Part shown: positions 37,522 through 46,764 of the stretch, piece by piece | How the letters are laid out: the number at the start of each line of letters is the position of its first letter | Numbering within the stretch: the first letter of the stretch is position 1 | NCBI GenBank assembly: GCA_030431975.1 | Contig: JAUIHP010000002.1 | Location: forward strand, 248,001 to 312,000 | Direction of reading: 5' to 3' | DNA length: 64,000 nucleotides | Source: a bacterium | Lineage (GTDB): Bacteria > Eisenbacteria > RBG-16-71-46 > CAIMUX01 | Made by a program: the position numbers and the translations under genes | The notes under the pieces: generated by a model | What the model was told of the DNA's origin: nothing | Databases searched by the model: none | Seen by the model: the letters and a program-made list of their open reading frames with translations, nothing else

Positions 37522-37877
37522 TTGCCTTCATCAGCGTCGCCATTGCCGTTTGTTTTTCGGTCACGGGCGAGCTTCTGCTCAAGGCGGGGATGAACGACGT
37601 CGGCGTGCTTTCTCTGCACAACTTCTTCAGCGTCGTCGGCCGTATGATGACTCATCCGAAAATCCTTATCGGCTTCGGCAGCATCGGCGTCGGCGCCGTC
37701 TTCTGGTTGGCGGCTCTCAGTCGGGCCGACCTTTCCTGGGCCTACCCGATGCTCTCCCTGGGCTACATCCTCGTCCTTCTCTTTTCTTCGATCTTTCTCC
37801 ACGAGTCGGTCGGTTTGACGCGATGGATCGGTGTTCTCATCATCGTCGTTGGAGTCATTCTCGTCTCTCGTTCCTGA
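37518..37877 (+). CDS. Four-helix SMR/ArnE-like membrane protein
   Basis: The 119-residue protein has four hydrophobic helices and is in the size range of small multidrug resistance proteins and of ArnE/ArnF, the flippase halves that move undecaprenyl-phosphate-aminoarabinose. The pattern MIAFISVAIAV, GELLLKAGMND, DLSWAYPMLSLGYILVLL and GLTRWIGVLIIVVGVILVS fits this family. A Glu near position 18 in helix 1 could be the coupling residue. GAGGAG lies just before the ATG. The context between an aminotransferase and a GT-C enzyme favours a lipid-linked sugar flippase over drug efflux. Only one gene of this type is present, so it may act as a homodimer. Confidence 0.85.
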   Translation: MIAFISVAIAVCFSVTGELLLKAGMNDVGVLSLHNFFSVVGRMMTHPKILIGFGSIGVGAVFWLAALSRADLSWAYPMLSLGYILVLLFSSIFLHESVGLTRWIGVLIIVVGVILVSRS

Positions 37878-37889
37878 TCGAGCCGGAAG

Positions 37890-38654
37890 ATGGAAGCGCA
37901 GGAATACGCCACCCTCAGACGTCTCGAGGACCACTTCTGGTGGTACCGCGGCCTCCACGCCATCGTTCTCGATCGCGTCTTTCGTTTCGGTCGGCCCGAC
38001 GGACAGGCGCAGGTCCTGGACGCCGGTTGCGGCACCGGAGGCATGCTGCGTCGCCTTCGGAGTCGCCTTCCCGAGGCCGCAATGATGGGGATCGACTTCA
38101 GCCCGCACGCTCTCGCCCACGCCCACGTTACGGAGCCGACGACCCGGCTCTGTCGGGGCAGCGTCGAAGCCGTTCCGGCTGCGAGCGATCGCTTTGACCT
38201 CGTCGTCTCCCTGGACGTGCTCTATCACGCAGGGGTAACCAGCGACGCCGGAGCCGTTCGGGAGCTGGCAAGAACACTGCGACCCGGCGGGTGCCTCGTT
38301 CTCAACCTGCCGGCGTTCGAAGCCCTCCGCTCTTCACACGATCGCGCGATCCACACCGCCCGGCGCTATCGCCGTAGTGGTGTCGAGGAACTGCTTCGCC
38401 AGGCCGGCCTGGAGCCGGTGCGCGTCGACTACTGGAACGGATTCCTCTTTCCCGCCCTCGCCGCCGTCCGCTGGCTGCGCCGGAAAGACGTGGAGAAGGA
38501 CGGACCTCCTCCTGAGAGCGACGTCCGTCCCCTTCCGGGCCCCATCAACGCCACGCTCACCGCGGCTCTCGCCGTCGAGCGATTCTGGCTACGGTTCGGT
38601 CGGCTCCCGTTCGGGCTCAGCGTGCTTGCCGTGGGCAGGAAGCCGCAGCCATGA
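37890..38654 (+). CDS. Class I SAM-dependent methyltransferase
   Basis: The 254-residue protein has the SAM-binding motif I VLDAGCGTGGMLRRL, motif II AMMGIDFSPHAL and FDLVVSLDVLYH, typical of small-molecule methyltransferases. The N-terminal EHFWWYRGLH-like segment (RLEDHFWWYRGL) is common among methyltransferases of glycan loci. It may methylate the sugar or the carrier. The stop overlaps the GT-C gene by 4 nt. Confidence 0.9.
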   Translation: MEAQEYATLRRLEDHFWWYRGLHAIVLDRVFRFGRPDGQAQVLDAGCGTGGMLRRLRSRLPEAAMMGIDFSPHALAHAHVTEPTTRLCRGSVEAVPAASDRFDLVVSLDVLYHAGVTSDAGAVRELARTLRPGGCLVLNLPAFEALRSSHDRAIHTARRYRRSGVEELLRQAGLEPVRVDYWNGFLFPALAAVRWLRRKDVEKDGPPPESDVRPLPGPINATLTAALAVERFWLRFGRLPFGLSVLAVGRKPQP

Positions 38655-40480
38655 GCTTCTCCTCGAGGACATCGTTTCTGTGGTTGGCGGCGGGCCTGGT
38701 CCTGGCCGTCGTTCTTCGAATCGGTCCGGCTCGCGAAGCCGGGCTGTGGGTCGACGAAGCCTACACCGTCCTGACCTCGAGCCTTCCCTGGTCCGACCTC
38801 ATGGCGCAGTTGAAAGCGGACGACGCTCCACCGCTCTACTACGTCCTACAGAAGCTCATCCTCGGTGCATTCGGCTCGTCCGAACTGGCGGCGCGAGCAT
38901 TGTCGCTCGCCTCGTCGGTCGGCACGCTGATCCTCGGATGGCACTGGTTCCGCGGGACCGTTCCGCGCGCTCTTCCCTACTTCGTCCTGGCCTGGTCCAC
39001 ATCGACGCTTTCCATCTTCTATGCGCAACAGGCGCGGAGTTACGCGTGGATCCACTTCCTGATCCTCGTCGCGATGTTTGTGTGGTCACGGATCGTTGCG
39101 CGCGGCGCAACGCCCGGCGTGGGTGGAAGGACTTCGAACGGAAATGCAGACTCATCAGGACCGAAGTCGGGATCGGGATCGGGATCGGGATCGGGATCGG
39201 GATCGTACCGTCCTTCGCTTCTGGTCGCTCTCGGCCTTGTCCTGCTCGCGCTTCTCTACACCCATAACCTGTCCGTCTGGATGGTCGCGGCCTTTACTTT
39301 GCTTGCGTTGATTCGTCTCCGGCCGGGCAAGGCGGCGGGAACGCTGCTCGCTGTTGTCGTCGTGGGATCCATCCCGTGGCTGCTTCAGGTTCTCAGTCAA
39401 CTTGGAGTCCACCGGGAATTGAATGCCTGGATGGGCGGCTGGTGGGAGACGCGGCCGACCGCATTGGGGCCGCTCTACTCTTTCGGGGTCTTCAGCAACG
39501 GTACGGCTCCCTGGGTCCGTCCTCCCGTGCCGCTGCCCGGGATGGAAACGAATTGGCAGCTCGCCGCCATTCTCGTGTGGGCAGCGGTCGCCGCAGGGCT
39601 TCTCAGCTCGCTTCGCCAACTCCGGCAAACCAAAGTGAATCGCGTTGACGAGGGCGACGCCGACAACGGCAACGCAGCCGAGGACGGCGGGAGGGAACCT
39701 CTCATCGTTCGCACCTCCTGGATCCTCGTCCTGGCCGCATTCGCCGGGCTCGCCCTGACCTACTGGATCTCCGGACCCGCCTACGTACTCGGGCGTACCG
39801 ATACCTTCGCCTTTCTCCCCTTCGTCGTCCTTCTGGCCGTCGGCTGGTCCAGTCTTCCCAAGCGACTGGGCTGGGTCTGCCTCGCCATCTGGGTCCTGAC
39901 CGGTCTTGTGACCGTGACGCGTCCTTCGACCAACCCGAAGGGATCCGACCGCGCCGTGGCCGAATGGCTGGCGGAGCACCTGGGGGACGGCGAGCCGGTG
40001 GTCGTTCCCGCCCTCGGACGCCCCAGCCTGGAGTACTATGCCCGCAGGCAGGGCTGGTGGGATGAGAGCGGCGGAGTGCAGGCCTTTCCGATGCTGTTGG
40101 ACGAGAACCCCGCAGCGGTCTTCCCCACTCCGCTCGAGAGCCTCTCGGAGTACGAAAGCGAGGCCAAGCAGCTGCGGGCCACGTGGGAATCCGCGAGCCT
40201 GAGGTCGGTGTACATCGTCGCCATTCCCGCGGCCGAGGCCGAAGCATCGCCTCCGCCTCCTCGGGCATCACTCGAGGTCCATGCAGGAGAAACGTTGACC
40301 GCGAACGACCTACGCTACCCAATGAGTGTTCTGGTCTATACCCTCGTGGGTCTCGAGCCGGTGAAACTGGAGGCGCGCTACCTTCAGGACTGGGTCGGCG
40401 GACAGCGAGCGCTGCTCTCCATTCCCCGCGAGTCCTGGATCGACCCCGAAGAGCTGAGGAAAATCGAAACGTCCCCATGA
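38651..40480 (+). CDS. GT-C glycosyltransferase, ArnT/PMT (GT39/GT83)-like
   Basis: The 609-residue polytopic protein (about 10 or more helices) carries the family hallmarks near the N-terminus: LWVDEAYTVL (first extracytoplasmic loop Asp-Glu), DDAPPLYYVLQKL and YAQQARSYAWIHFL. GT39/GT83 enzymes use polyprenyl-phosphate sugars to glycosylate lipid A or proteins outside the membrane. After helix 5 a loop contains (GS)6 and an Asn/Asp-rich segment. A soluble C-terminal domain follows (about 430-609). Together with the GT2 synthase and SMR protein this gives an Arn-like pathway. The acceptor (lipid A, S-layer, secreted protein) is unknown. Confidence 0.87.
   Translation: MSFSSRTSFLWLAAGLVLAVVLRIGPAREAGLWVDEAYTVLTSSLPWSDLMAQLKADDAPPLYYVLQKLILGAFGSSELAARALSLASSVGTLILGWHWFRGTVPRALPYFVLAWSTSTLSIFYAQQARSYAWIHFLILVAMFVWSRIVARGATPGVGGRTSNGNADSSGPKSGSGSGSGSGSGSYRPSLLVALGLVLLALLYTHNLSVWMVAAFTLLALIRLRPGKAAGTLLAVVVVGSIPWLLQVLSQLGVHRELNAWMGGWWETRPTALGPLYSFGVFSNGTAPWVRPPVPLPGMETNWQLAAILVWAAVAAGLLSSLRQLRQTKVNRVDEGDADNGNAAEDGGREPLIVRTSWILVLAAFAGLALTYWISGPAYVLGRTDTFAFLPFVVLLAVGWSSLPKRLGWVCLAIWVLTGLVTVTRPSTNPKGSDRAVAEWLAEHLGDGEPVVVPALGRPSLEYYARRQGWWDESGGVQAFPMLLDENPAAVFPTPLESLSEYESEAKQLRATWESASLRSVYIVAIPAAEAEASPPPPRASLEVHAGETLTANDLRYPMSVLVYTLVGLEPVKLEARYLQDWVGGQRALLSIPRESWIDPEELRKIETSP
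39169..39204. repeat. Hexanucleotide tract (GGGATC)6 in the GT-C gene
   Basis: Six perfect copies encode Gly-Ser pairs in a loop between membrane helices. Together with the (GGCTCG)5 tract 4 kb upstream it shows that the same dipeptide arose from two different hexamers. Confidence 0.9.
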
Positions 40481-40493
40481 CCGAGTCCGTCCG

Positions 40494-42524
40494 ATGAACA
40501 ACCGCTGGCTCTACCTCGTCGTGGCCCTGCTTGCCGTGCTCCCGTTTCTGTCCGCCTGGGACAACGGCTTCGTCTTCGATGACCGTGGACTGATCGTCGA
40601 GCATCCTGCCGTGTGGGCGGACGGTCCCGGACCGGCCTGGAACAGTCGCTACTGGCCGGACTCGAAGGACGCCGGTCTGTACCGCCCGCTGACCACGGTT
40701 TCCTTTTGGCTGAACGCGAATCTCGCCGGAGAGAATCCGCGGCCATTCATCCTGACCAACCTCTTCCTTCACCTTTGCGTTTCGCTTCTCGTCCTTTCCC
40801 TGCTTCGGGCTCTCTTCCCTCGAGCCGCGCGGACCTCGGCGGCGACCGCGATCCTGTTCGCCGTACATCCACTTCACAGCGAAGCCGTCATTGGCATCGT
40901 GGGACGGGCCGAACTTCTGGCCGCTTTGGGAGCCGTTGGAGCCTACCGCCTGGGACTGGAGTTCCTTCGAGGGCGCGGAGCGCCCTGGGGCATCGCATCC
41001 GCCGCGGTACTCTTCGTCGGCCTGTGCGGCAAAGAAAGCGCGGTCGGAATCTTCTCCGTGCTGCTTTTCCATTTGTGGTCGGTCCGTTCCCGTGGCGCGT
41101 CCGACGATGTCAGGACCGTGTTCGGCCTCGGCGGATTCTGGTTTGCAGCACTGAGCGTCTTTCTGCTCCTGCGCATCAACATCCTGGGCTCGCTCTTCGG
41201 ACTGGGACACGTCACCCGTATGGACAACCCGCTTTTCGAAGCCGGAACCATCGAGCGAATCGGAACCGCGCTCTACATCCAGCTCGTCGCTTTGGGCCAA
41301 CTGGTCTGGCCAGCGAGCTTGAGTCCCGACTACAGCTACCCGCAGATCGTGCCAACGCCTGCCCTCCAGGCATGGGGATGGGCGTTCCTCGCGGCGCTCC
41401 TGGCGGCGTTCTTCCTGGCCGTTCGCGGAAAGCAGTCACGGCTGCTCTGGGGCCTGGTCTTCGCCACTGGGACCGGACTTCTGACCTCCAACGTTCCCTT
41501 CCCCATTGGGACCGTCTACGGCGAGCGACTGCAGTACCTCCCGTCCCTCGGCTCAATCTGGGTCCTGGTCGCGGGCACGGCCTGGCTCTTTCGAAACCGC
41601 CCGGTCCCGGCGGCCCTCCCCCTCGCAGTCACCATCCTCCTCGCAGCTGCGCTCGGCGCCCGGAGTTTTGCCAAGGGTCCGGACTGGAAGTCCGATCTGA
41701 CGCTTTTCGGCAACGCCGTCGAAGCCGTCCCGAACTCGACGAAGGCCTGGACCAATCTTTCTCTGGCCCGCAGCAAGGCCAACCTTTTCGAGGAGGGGAT
41801 GGTGGCCGCAGAACGCGCCCTCGCGTTGGACCCGGACTACGTGGCGGCTCAACAGGCGAAGGCGTCCATCCTCAATCAGACCGGTGAACCGGAGGCCGCC
41901 ATGGCCATTCTGGAACCTCACCGGCAGATGCCGGGGCGGCGCGGAATCACCGCTTTGCTCGAGCTGGGCAACGCGCACCTTCTGCTGCAAGACGGCAGGG
42001 CCGCCGAGGCCGAGTTCCGGACGGTGATGGACCGCGTTTCCGATCGTCCCGGCCCGCCCGACGAACGTTGGATGGTCGGGATGGCCTCCGCGTTCGCTCT
42101 GCAGGGACGTTGGTCGGAATCGCGCGAGTATTGGCAGAAGGCCGTTTCGGTCAAGCCGGGCGAGCTTCGGTTCCGACAGCGTCTGGCCTACGTGCTTTGG
42201 CAGGATGGCGACCTGGACCAAGCCGAAGCGGAGTATCGGAGGCTGCTCGCTGCGTTGCCCGACGACGGCGCGACCATGAACGAGCTCGCCTGGTTCCTGG
42301 CCCAGACCGGAGAGGGTGAAACTCTGGACGAGGCGCTGCGGCTGGCTGAGCAGGCATTTCAGCGACTCCAGGACGCCAACAGCGCCGATACCTGGTTGGT
42401 GGCCCGGATCCGAGCCCGAGGGTGCGATGACGCCCGAAGTTGGCTCGATGAGTGGCGCGAACGCCTCGGCAGTGAGATATTCGGGGATCTGGAAAAGAAG
42501 TGGACCGACGAGTGCGGCTCGTAA
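40494..42524 (+). CDS. TMTC-like GT-C O-mannosyltransferase with TPR tail
   Basis: The 676-residue protein has about 10 helices and then TPR repeats from about residue 400. It shows the pattern I know from eukaryotic TMTC1-4 O-mannosyltransferases: DNGFVFDDRGLIV (acidic pair), the YRPLTTVSFWLN segment, FAVHPLHSEAVIGIVGRAE at about 122-140 and CGKESAVGIFSVL at about 180. TMTC proteins transfer mannose from dolichyl-phosphate-mannose to protein Ser/Thr. Here the GT2 enzyme would provide the lipid-linked sugar. The TPR part (DPDYVAAQQAKASILNQTGEP) may hold the acceptor. It starts 13 bp after the GT39-like gene. Confidence 0.87.
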   Translation: MNNRWLYLVVALLAVLPFLSAWDNGFVFDDRGLIVEHPAVWADGPGPAWNSRYWPDSKDAGLYRPLTTVSFWLNANLAGENPRPFILTNLFLHLCVSLLVLSLLRALFPRAARTSAATAILFAVHPLHSEAVIGIVGRAELLAALGAVGAYRLGLEFLRGRGAPWGIASAAVLFVGLCGKESAVGIFSVLLFHLWSVRSRGASDDVRTVFGLGGFWFAALSVFLLLRINILGSLFGLGHVTRMDNPLFEAGTIERIGTALYIQLVALGQLVWPASLSPDYSYPQIVPTPALQAWGWAFLAALLAAFFLAVRGKQSRLLWGLVFATGTGLLTSNVPFPIGTVYGERLQYLPSLGSIWVLVAGTAWLFRNRPVPAALPLAVTILLAAALGARSFAKGPDWKSDLTLFGNAVEAVPNSTKAWTNLSLARSKANLFEEGMVAAERALALDPDYVAAQQAKASILNQTGEPEAAMAILEPHRQMPGRRGITALLELGNAHLLLQDGRAAEAEFRTVMDRVSDRPGPPDERWMVGMASAFALQGRWSESREYWQKAVSVKPGELRFRQRLAYVLWQDGDLDQAEAEYRRLLAALPDDGATMNELAWFLAQTGEGETLDEALRLAEQAFQRLQDANSADTWLVARIRARGCDDARSWLDEWRERLGSEIFGDLEKKWTDECGS

Positions 42525-42546
42525 CAGCGGGACGGAGGAGGAAGCG

Positions 42547-44901
42547 GTGAACGCAAAGCGCAGGCGCGCACAGAAGAACGGGGCACGGATCTCCCCCGTC
42601 GTCGGAATCGGGGCTCTTGTCGTCATCGCACTCCGAGTCTTTCTGGCCTTGGCTCTCCAGTCGGACGCCCCCCAGATCACGCCGCCCGTTCTGGAGGACG
42701 CGACCTACTTCGCCGAGGTCCAGTCCGAGTCGGCCATCGGCCGCGGACCGGATCTGCTGCCGCGTGGATCGGCCTTCTATCCGCGAATCTCCGCATCGAT
42801 CCCGGGGGTCGCCAGCGGTGAGTTCGGCACGCTCGGTATCGTCCAGTCCGTTCTCGACGGGTTGGCCGTGCTGATCCTGGGAGCTTGGGCGTCCCGACGT
42901 TGGGGCACAGCCGCCGCCCTGGTCGGCATGGCGATCTACGCATTGGACCCGCTGGGCGCGTTCTTCGCGGCCCGGTTGACTCCCCTTTCCTGGACGCTTC
43001 CTCTCTTTGCCCTGGCTCTCGTTTTCTGGAACGGACCCGTCGGAAGTCTTCGAGCGGGCCCGGGAGGCGCAGCCATTTTCGGACTGTTCTGCGCACTAGG
43101 CTTTGCCTTCAGCCCCCTGCTCTTCACTGTCGTGGCCTTCCTCGGCTTCTACGAGCGTGGAGCCAACGGACCGGATGACGGCTTCGAAGGCGCGACATCC
43201 GAAGCCGGCGGGACGGAAACGGGCTCCAAGTCGGGTGCGTCGGGCACGTCGGCGCCGTCGGGAGCATCGGCGCCATCGGCGGCGAGTGCCGGCCGGTGGG
43301 TCGGCGCAGCCCTTACCCTGGTTCCTCTGGTCGCCGCGGCAGCCCTCATCATTCTGAGCAACTCCGGGAAGGCCCAGGGAGGCCCGACCCTCTCATGGGG
43401 CTCCGGGCTGTCCGTCTACCAGTCGACCAACCCAGCCACCGGAGGCACGGCTCGCCAACTCGAAGCCCCATCCTGGGGCAGCGACCTTTCCGTACAGACC
43501 GATGTCTGGGAATCGCTGGCTCGGGAAGGCACCCGTTACGACGTCTACACCTACTACTTCTCCCGAGGTCTGCAGCGGATCGTGGAGAAGCCCGTCGAGA
43601 CGATTGGAGTGATCCTCGTCAAGGCCGCCGCCACTCTCGGTGCCACTCCCCTTCCGGACAATGGGCCAAGCCCCGTTTTCGCATTCGACCGGGGCCCTTC
43701 GTTTCTCGTCTACGGAAACTGGTCCTTTGCTCTCCTTTTGGGACTGGGGCTGGCCGGGCTCTTCGCCGCGTCGCCCTCCCCCGAGCGACACCGACTTCGC
43801 TGGGGACTGATCGCCGTTGCCGCCGCCTGCCTCCTTGGTCCGACGTCCGCCGCTGCCCGGCAGCCCGGCCTGCTGGTTCTCGCCATCCTGGCCGGTTCCG
43901 CACTGGCGCAACCCAAGAGCCTGCTCCGCCCGTTGCCACTGGGACTCCTCGTCGCCGGTCTTGCCGGTTCCGTGCTCCTGGCCCAAGTGTCGCCGACGTC
44001 GAGCCTGACCAATCCGTCCGAGGATCTTCGCCTCGAGGCGACCCTGTCTTCCCGCGAGGGAGACGCTCGCGGCGCCGTCCGCAATCTCGAGGAGGCCGTT
44101 CGGGCCGACGCCGAAAACCTGGAGGCCCGAGCCTCACTTGCCCGGCTCTATCAAGGGGAAGGATCCATCGAGCGTGCCACACAGGAGCTGGAGACGGCGT
44201 ACGCCGCCGACTCCACGCACGCCGCGACCCTTCTCGCCCTCTCCAACCTGGAGCAGGCCAAGGGCAATGCGGACCGCGCGCTGCGGATGATGTCCCGACT
44301 GGTCAACTCGCGACCGAACAATCCGCTCTACCTGAATGAACTGGGACGCATGCTGCTGCAAAGCGGCCGATGGGACATCTCAAAGAACTTCTTCATCCGC
44401 GCCCTCGAGATCAAACCCGACTATTCCGTGGCCCAGCAGAATCTCGCATTGGCGACGGACATCGAAATGCGGACGGAGCGGAACATCTATCCGTCCGACA
44501 TGAGAATCGCTTCGGATGACCCGGTGAAGGATCTCTTCGGGGAAGCCATGAACGCAATGTTGTCCGAAGACTTCGCCACTGCGGACAGTCTGCTCGCAGA
44601 AGCAGAACGGGCCAAGCCCGACAATGTCGTTCCACTCTGGATGCGTGCCGGCTACTACGATCGCGTGGGAGACACGGAGGGCGCTATCCGAACGTTGCGT
44701 CGGTGCAACGAACTCGCGCCGTGCCGGCCTGCGGTCGTCGAACAGCTGGCCTCACAGCTGTTGCGAGTAGGACGTCGGGATGAGGCCATCCGGGTACTCG
44801 ACGAATGCGAAGAGAGTCCTGCGGAGCCGGACTTCAAGGGAGTGTATTCGCAGATCAAAGAGAACCTGTTGAACCCGCAGGCGCCGCCGACAGCTCCGTA
44901 G
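42547..44901 (+). CDS. Polytopic membrane protein with TPR domain, GT-C-like
   Basis: The 784-residue protein has about 10 helices (residues 20-480) followed by TPR repeats (about 495-780, such as ASLARLYQGEGSIERATQELE). The first extracytoplasmic loop contains acidic residues (LEDATYFAEVQSESA) and a long segment, as in GT-C enzymes. A Gly/Ala/Ser/Pro low-complexity loop lies at about 225-250. It probably pairs with the preceding TMTC-like protein, but its catalytic residues are less clear. GTG 42547 with GGAGGAGG 6 nt upstream is the start. The frame extends upstream to 42316 inside the previous gene. Confidence 0.8.
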   Translation: MNAKRRRAQKNGARISPVVGIGALVVIALRVFLALALQSDAPQITPPVLEDATYFAEVQSESAIGRGPDLLPRGSAFYPRISASIPGVASGEFGTLGIVQSVLDGLAVLILGAWASRRWGTAAALVGMAIYALDPLGAFFAARLTPLSWTLPLFALALVFWNGPVGSLRAGPGGAAIFGLFCALGFAFSPLLFTVVAFLGFYERGANGPDDGFEGATSEAGGTETGSKSGASGTSAPSGASAPSAASAGRWVGAALTLVPLVAAAALIILSNSGKAQGGPTLSWGSGLSVYQSTNPATGGTARQLEAPSWGSDLSVQTDVWESLAREGTRYDVYTYYFSRGLQRIVEKPVETIGVILVKAAATLGATPLPDNGPSPVFAFDRGPSFLVYGNWSFALLLGLGLAGLFAASPSPERHRLRWGLIAVAAACLLGPTSAAARQPGLLVLAILAGSALAQPKSLLRPLPLGLLVAGLAGSVLLAQVSPTSSLTNPSEDLRLEATLSSREGDARGAVRNLEEAVRADAENLEARASLARLYQGEGSIERATQELETAYAADSTHAATLLALSNLEQAKGNADRALRMMSRLVNSRPNNPLYLNELGRMLLQSGRWDISKNFFIRALEIKPDYSVAQQNLALATDIEMRTERNIYPSDMRIASDDPVKDLFGEAMNAMLSEDFATADSLLAEAERAKPDNVVPLWMRAGYYDRVGDTEGAIRTLRRCNELAPCRPAVVEQLASQLLRVGRRDEAIRVLDECEESPAEPDFKGVYSQIKENLLNPQAPPTAP

Positions 44902-44990
44902 CCCTAACTTAACTATTCACGAGGGTCTACTACAGGATCTACTGCAGTGACGACCTTCATGTATAGATCGGGCCAGGATCTTCGGCGGCC

Positions 44991-46622
44991 TCATTGGCCG
45001 ATGTACGGCACGTTTCGAATCTGCTCTTCTTCTTCCTTGGTGAGACGTCGGTCTTCGCTGGCGATGAAGCCACCCATCTTCACTTCTTGCTGAGAGAGAA
45101 ATGCAGGAGTCACCGCACCAGTCATGACATCCCCGTCCAAGTCTTCCGGGACGGTCTGGTCCATCACGTACAGACAGGTCGGTACGATGTCGAGCAAAGA
45201 GTAGATTTCGGAAGCCGGTCGGGATCCCACGGCGGCACCCGGCCCGCGCAGCATGAAGACTCCGTTGAGAAGATGCCAACCCGACAGCGAACTCTGCGGA
45301 TCTCCAAACACCGGCATTTGGAAGTCATCTTCAACGTCACCCAAACTGACGAACCAGCCGCGCTTCGTTTGCACGGTCAGGTTGGGCGCCTTTTCAAGTT
45401 CGCTTCCCGCAAAGATCGAACTTCGTTCATAGACCGCCTGGATCGGATCCTCTCCCGTCTCCGGATCCTGGAGTCGCTCGAGGACGTCTTTGATCTTGGC
45501 TTGCAGCCTCTTTGCGCTCTCTGGTGAACGTTTTGCCTGCGAGTCCATGAGCTTCTGCCGAATGTAGATTCGGGACGCGTCGGAGCGATCGAGAGAGAAA
45601 ACGTCGAAGGCTTCCTCTTCGGTGAAGCCGTAGTCCGGATCACGGAGCAGGTTCCCCAAGCGAACTTCCCGATGGATGGGTCCAAACCCGTGGTCGGAGA
45701 GCACGAGGATCCAAGCGTCCTCCGGAATGATCTGAAGGAATCGACCCAGGAGTGCGTCACATCGCGTCCATACCTGTTCGATAGCATCACCGTATCTGCG
45801 GGCATCGGCCTCGTTGTAGTCCGGATGCTCCGGATCACTGAACTTCCAATACAAATGTTGGACACGGTCGGTCTGAGTGAAAACAACCCAGAAGAGATCC
45901 CAACGTTCTTCAGCAAAGAGTTTCTCCGCGAGCTCGAATCGCCTTTCCTGCACGAGCAGCAATGAGTCCAGTACGGTTTGTTCTTCCCCCGTTGGAAGCT
46001 TCATCTCCATGCGATCTCGCAGGTACCCCATGGCCTCGACGTCTTTCTGACGTTCCCGCGGATAGACAAAGTTGAAGTCATCGACGTGAGGAAAGCCCGC
46101 GACCATGACGCCGTCGACCTCGTCGGGCGGATCGGTCATGGGAACGTTGACGACGCAGGTGCGAAGCCCCTTCCCCTTCAGGTAATTCCAAATCGGTTCG
46201 GAGCGGCGGCTGTTCGCCGTCTCGGACACGATCGATGTCTCACCGGAAAGCTTCTTTTGGAAGTCATAGATCGCGTGACGGCCCGGGTTGACTCCGGTCA
46301 CGGCCGTCGTCCAGGCGGGCGGGGAAAGCGTCGGAAGGATCGAGTTCAGAGTCCCGTAGGACGAGGCATCGCGAAGAGCTTTGAGGTTTGGAAGCTTGCC
46401 CGCTTCGAGCCAAGGGTCCAGCACCTCCCAAGTCGCACCGTCGAGTCCGATGACGACCAGCTGCGGTCCCGGACCACCGCCGCACGAAAGGACACCCAGG
46501 GAAGTTGCCACGGCGAACAGTCCCAGGAACAGCAGCGCGCGGGCTTTCGTCAGCAGAAGTCTTCCCCTTTTCGCCAACCGGCTGGACTCCGACCCTTCAC
46601 ACCCCGGCCGAGACTCCATCAT
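44991..46622 (-). CDS. Alkaline-phosphatase-superfamily (type I phosphodiesterase) lipoprotein
   Basis: The 543-residue protein has a long signal with a lipobox (LGVLSC, Cys at about 47), then LVVIGLDGATWEVLDPWL (first metal Asp) and the nucleophile region TLSPPAWTTAVTGVNPGRH with a catalytic Thr. Other metal ligands are in FTQTDRVQHLYWKF and VLSDHGFGPIHREV. Homologues in glycan loci are often annotated as nucleotide pyrophosphatases or phosphodiesterases. The gene converges on the glycan operon and may edit or transfer phospho-groups on the same product. This role is inferred from position only. Two start ATGs in a row (46622, 46619) follow GGAGGGAG. Confidence 0.87.
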   Translation of the reverse strand: MMESRPGCEGSESSRLAKRGRLLLTKARALLFLGLFAVATSLGVLSCGGGPGPQLVVIGLDGATWEVLDPWLEAGKLPNLKALRDASSYGTLNSILPTLSPPAWTTAVTGVNPGRHAIYDFQKKLSGETSIVSETANSRRSEPIWNYLKGKGLRTCVVNVPMTDPPDEVDGVMVAGFPHVDDFNFVYPRERQKDVEAMGYLRDRMEMKLPTGEEQTVLDSLLLVQERRFELAEKLFAEERWDLFWVVFTQTDRVQHLYWKFSDPEHPDYNEADARRYGDAIEQVWTRCDALLGRFLQIIPEDAWILVLSDHGFGPIHREVRLGNLLRDPDYGFTEEEAFDVFSLDRSDASRIYIRQKLMDSQAKRSPESAKRLQAKIKDVLERLQDPETGEDPIQAVYERSSIFAGSELEKAPNLTVQTKRGWFVSLGDVEDDFQMPVFGDPQSSLSGWHLLNGVFMLRGPGAAVGSRPASEIYSLLDIVPTCLYVMDQTVPEDLDGDVMTGAVTPAFLSQQEVKMGGFIASEDRRLTKEEEEQIRNVPYIGQ

Positions 46623-46697
46623 CCCTCTCTCCCTCCGTCTCTCTCGGCTCGCACGGATACGAACCGCACACGCCGCCGAAAGTTCAGCCCCAAACGA

Positions 46698-46726
46698 AGA
46701 ACGGGCGACACGAAGCCGCCCGTTCT
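46698..46726 (-). terminator. Hairpin after the first secreted paralogue
   Basis: A 10-bp perfect stem (AGAACGGGCG/CGCCCGTTCT) with a 9-nt loop lies 40 bp past the stop. On the minus strand it is followed by TCGTTTG, a poor T-tract. Confidence 0.6.
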
Positions 46727-46764
46727 CCTAAACAAACCTTGCTCTAGCGTGGTTCCCGCTCGAG

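Noticed and set aside
40613-41887. 424-residue frame overlapping the TMTC-like gene
   Set aside because: Arg/Gly/Pro-rich translation with no family, in a different phase of a well-conserved gene.
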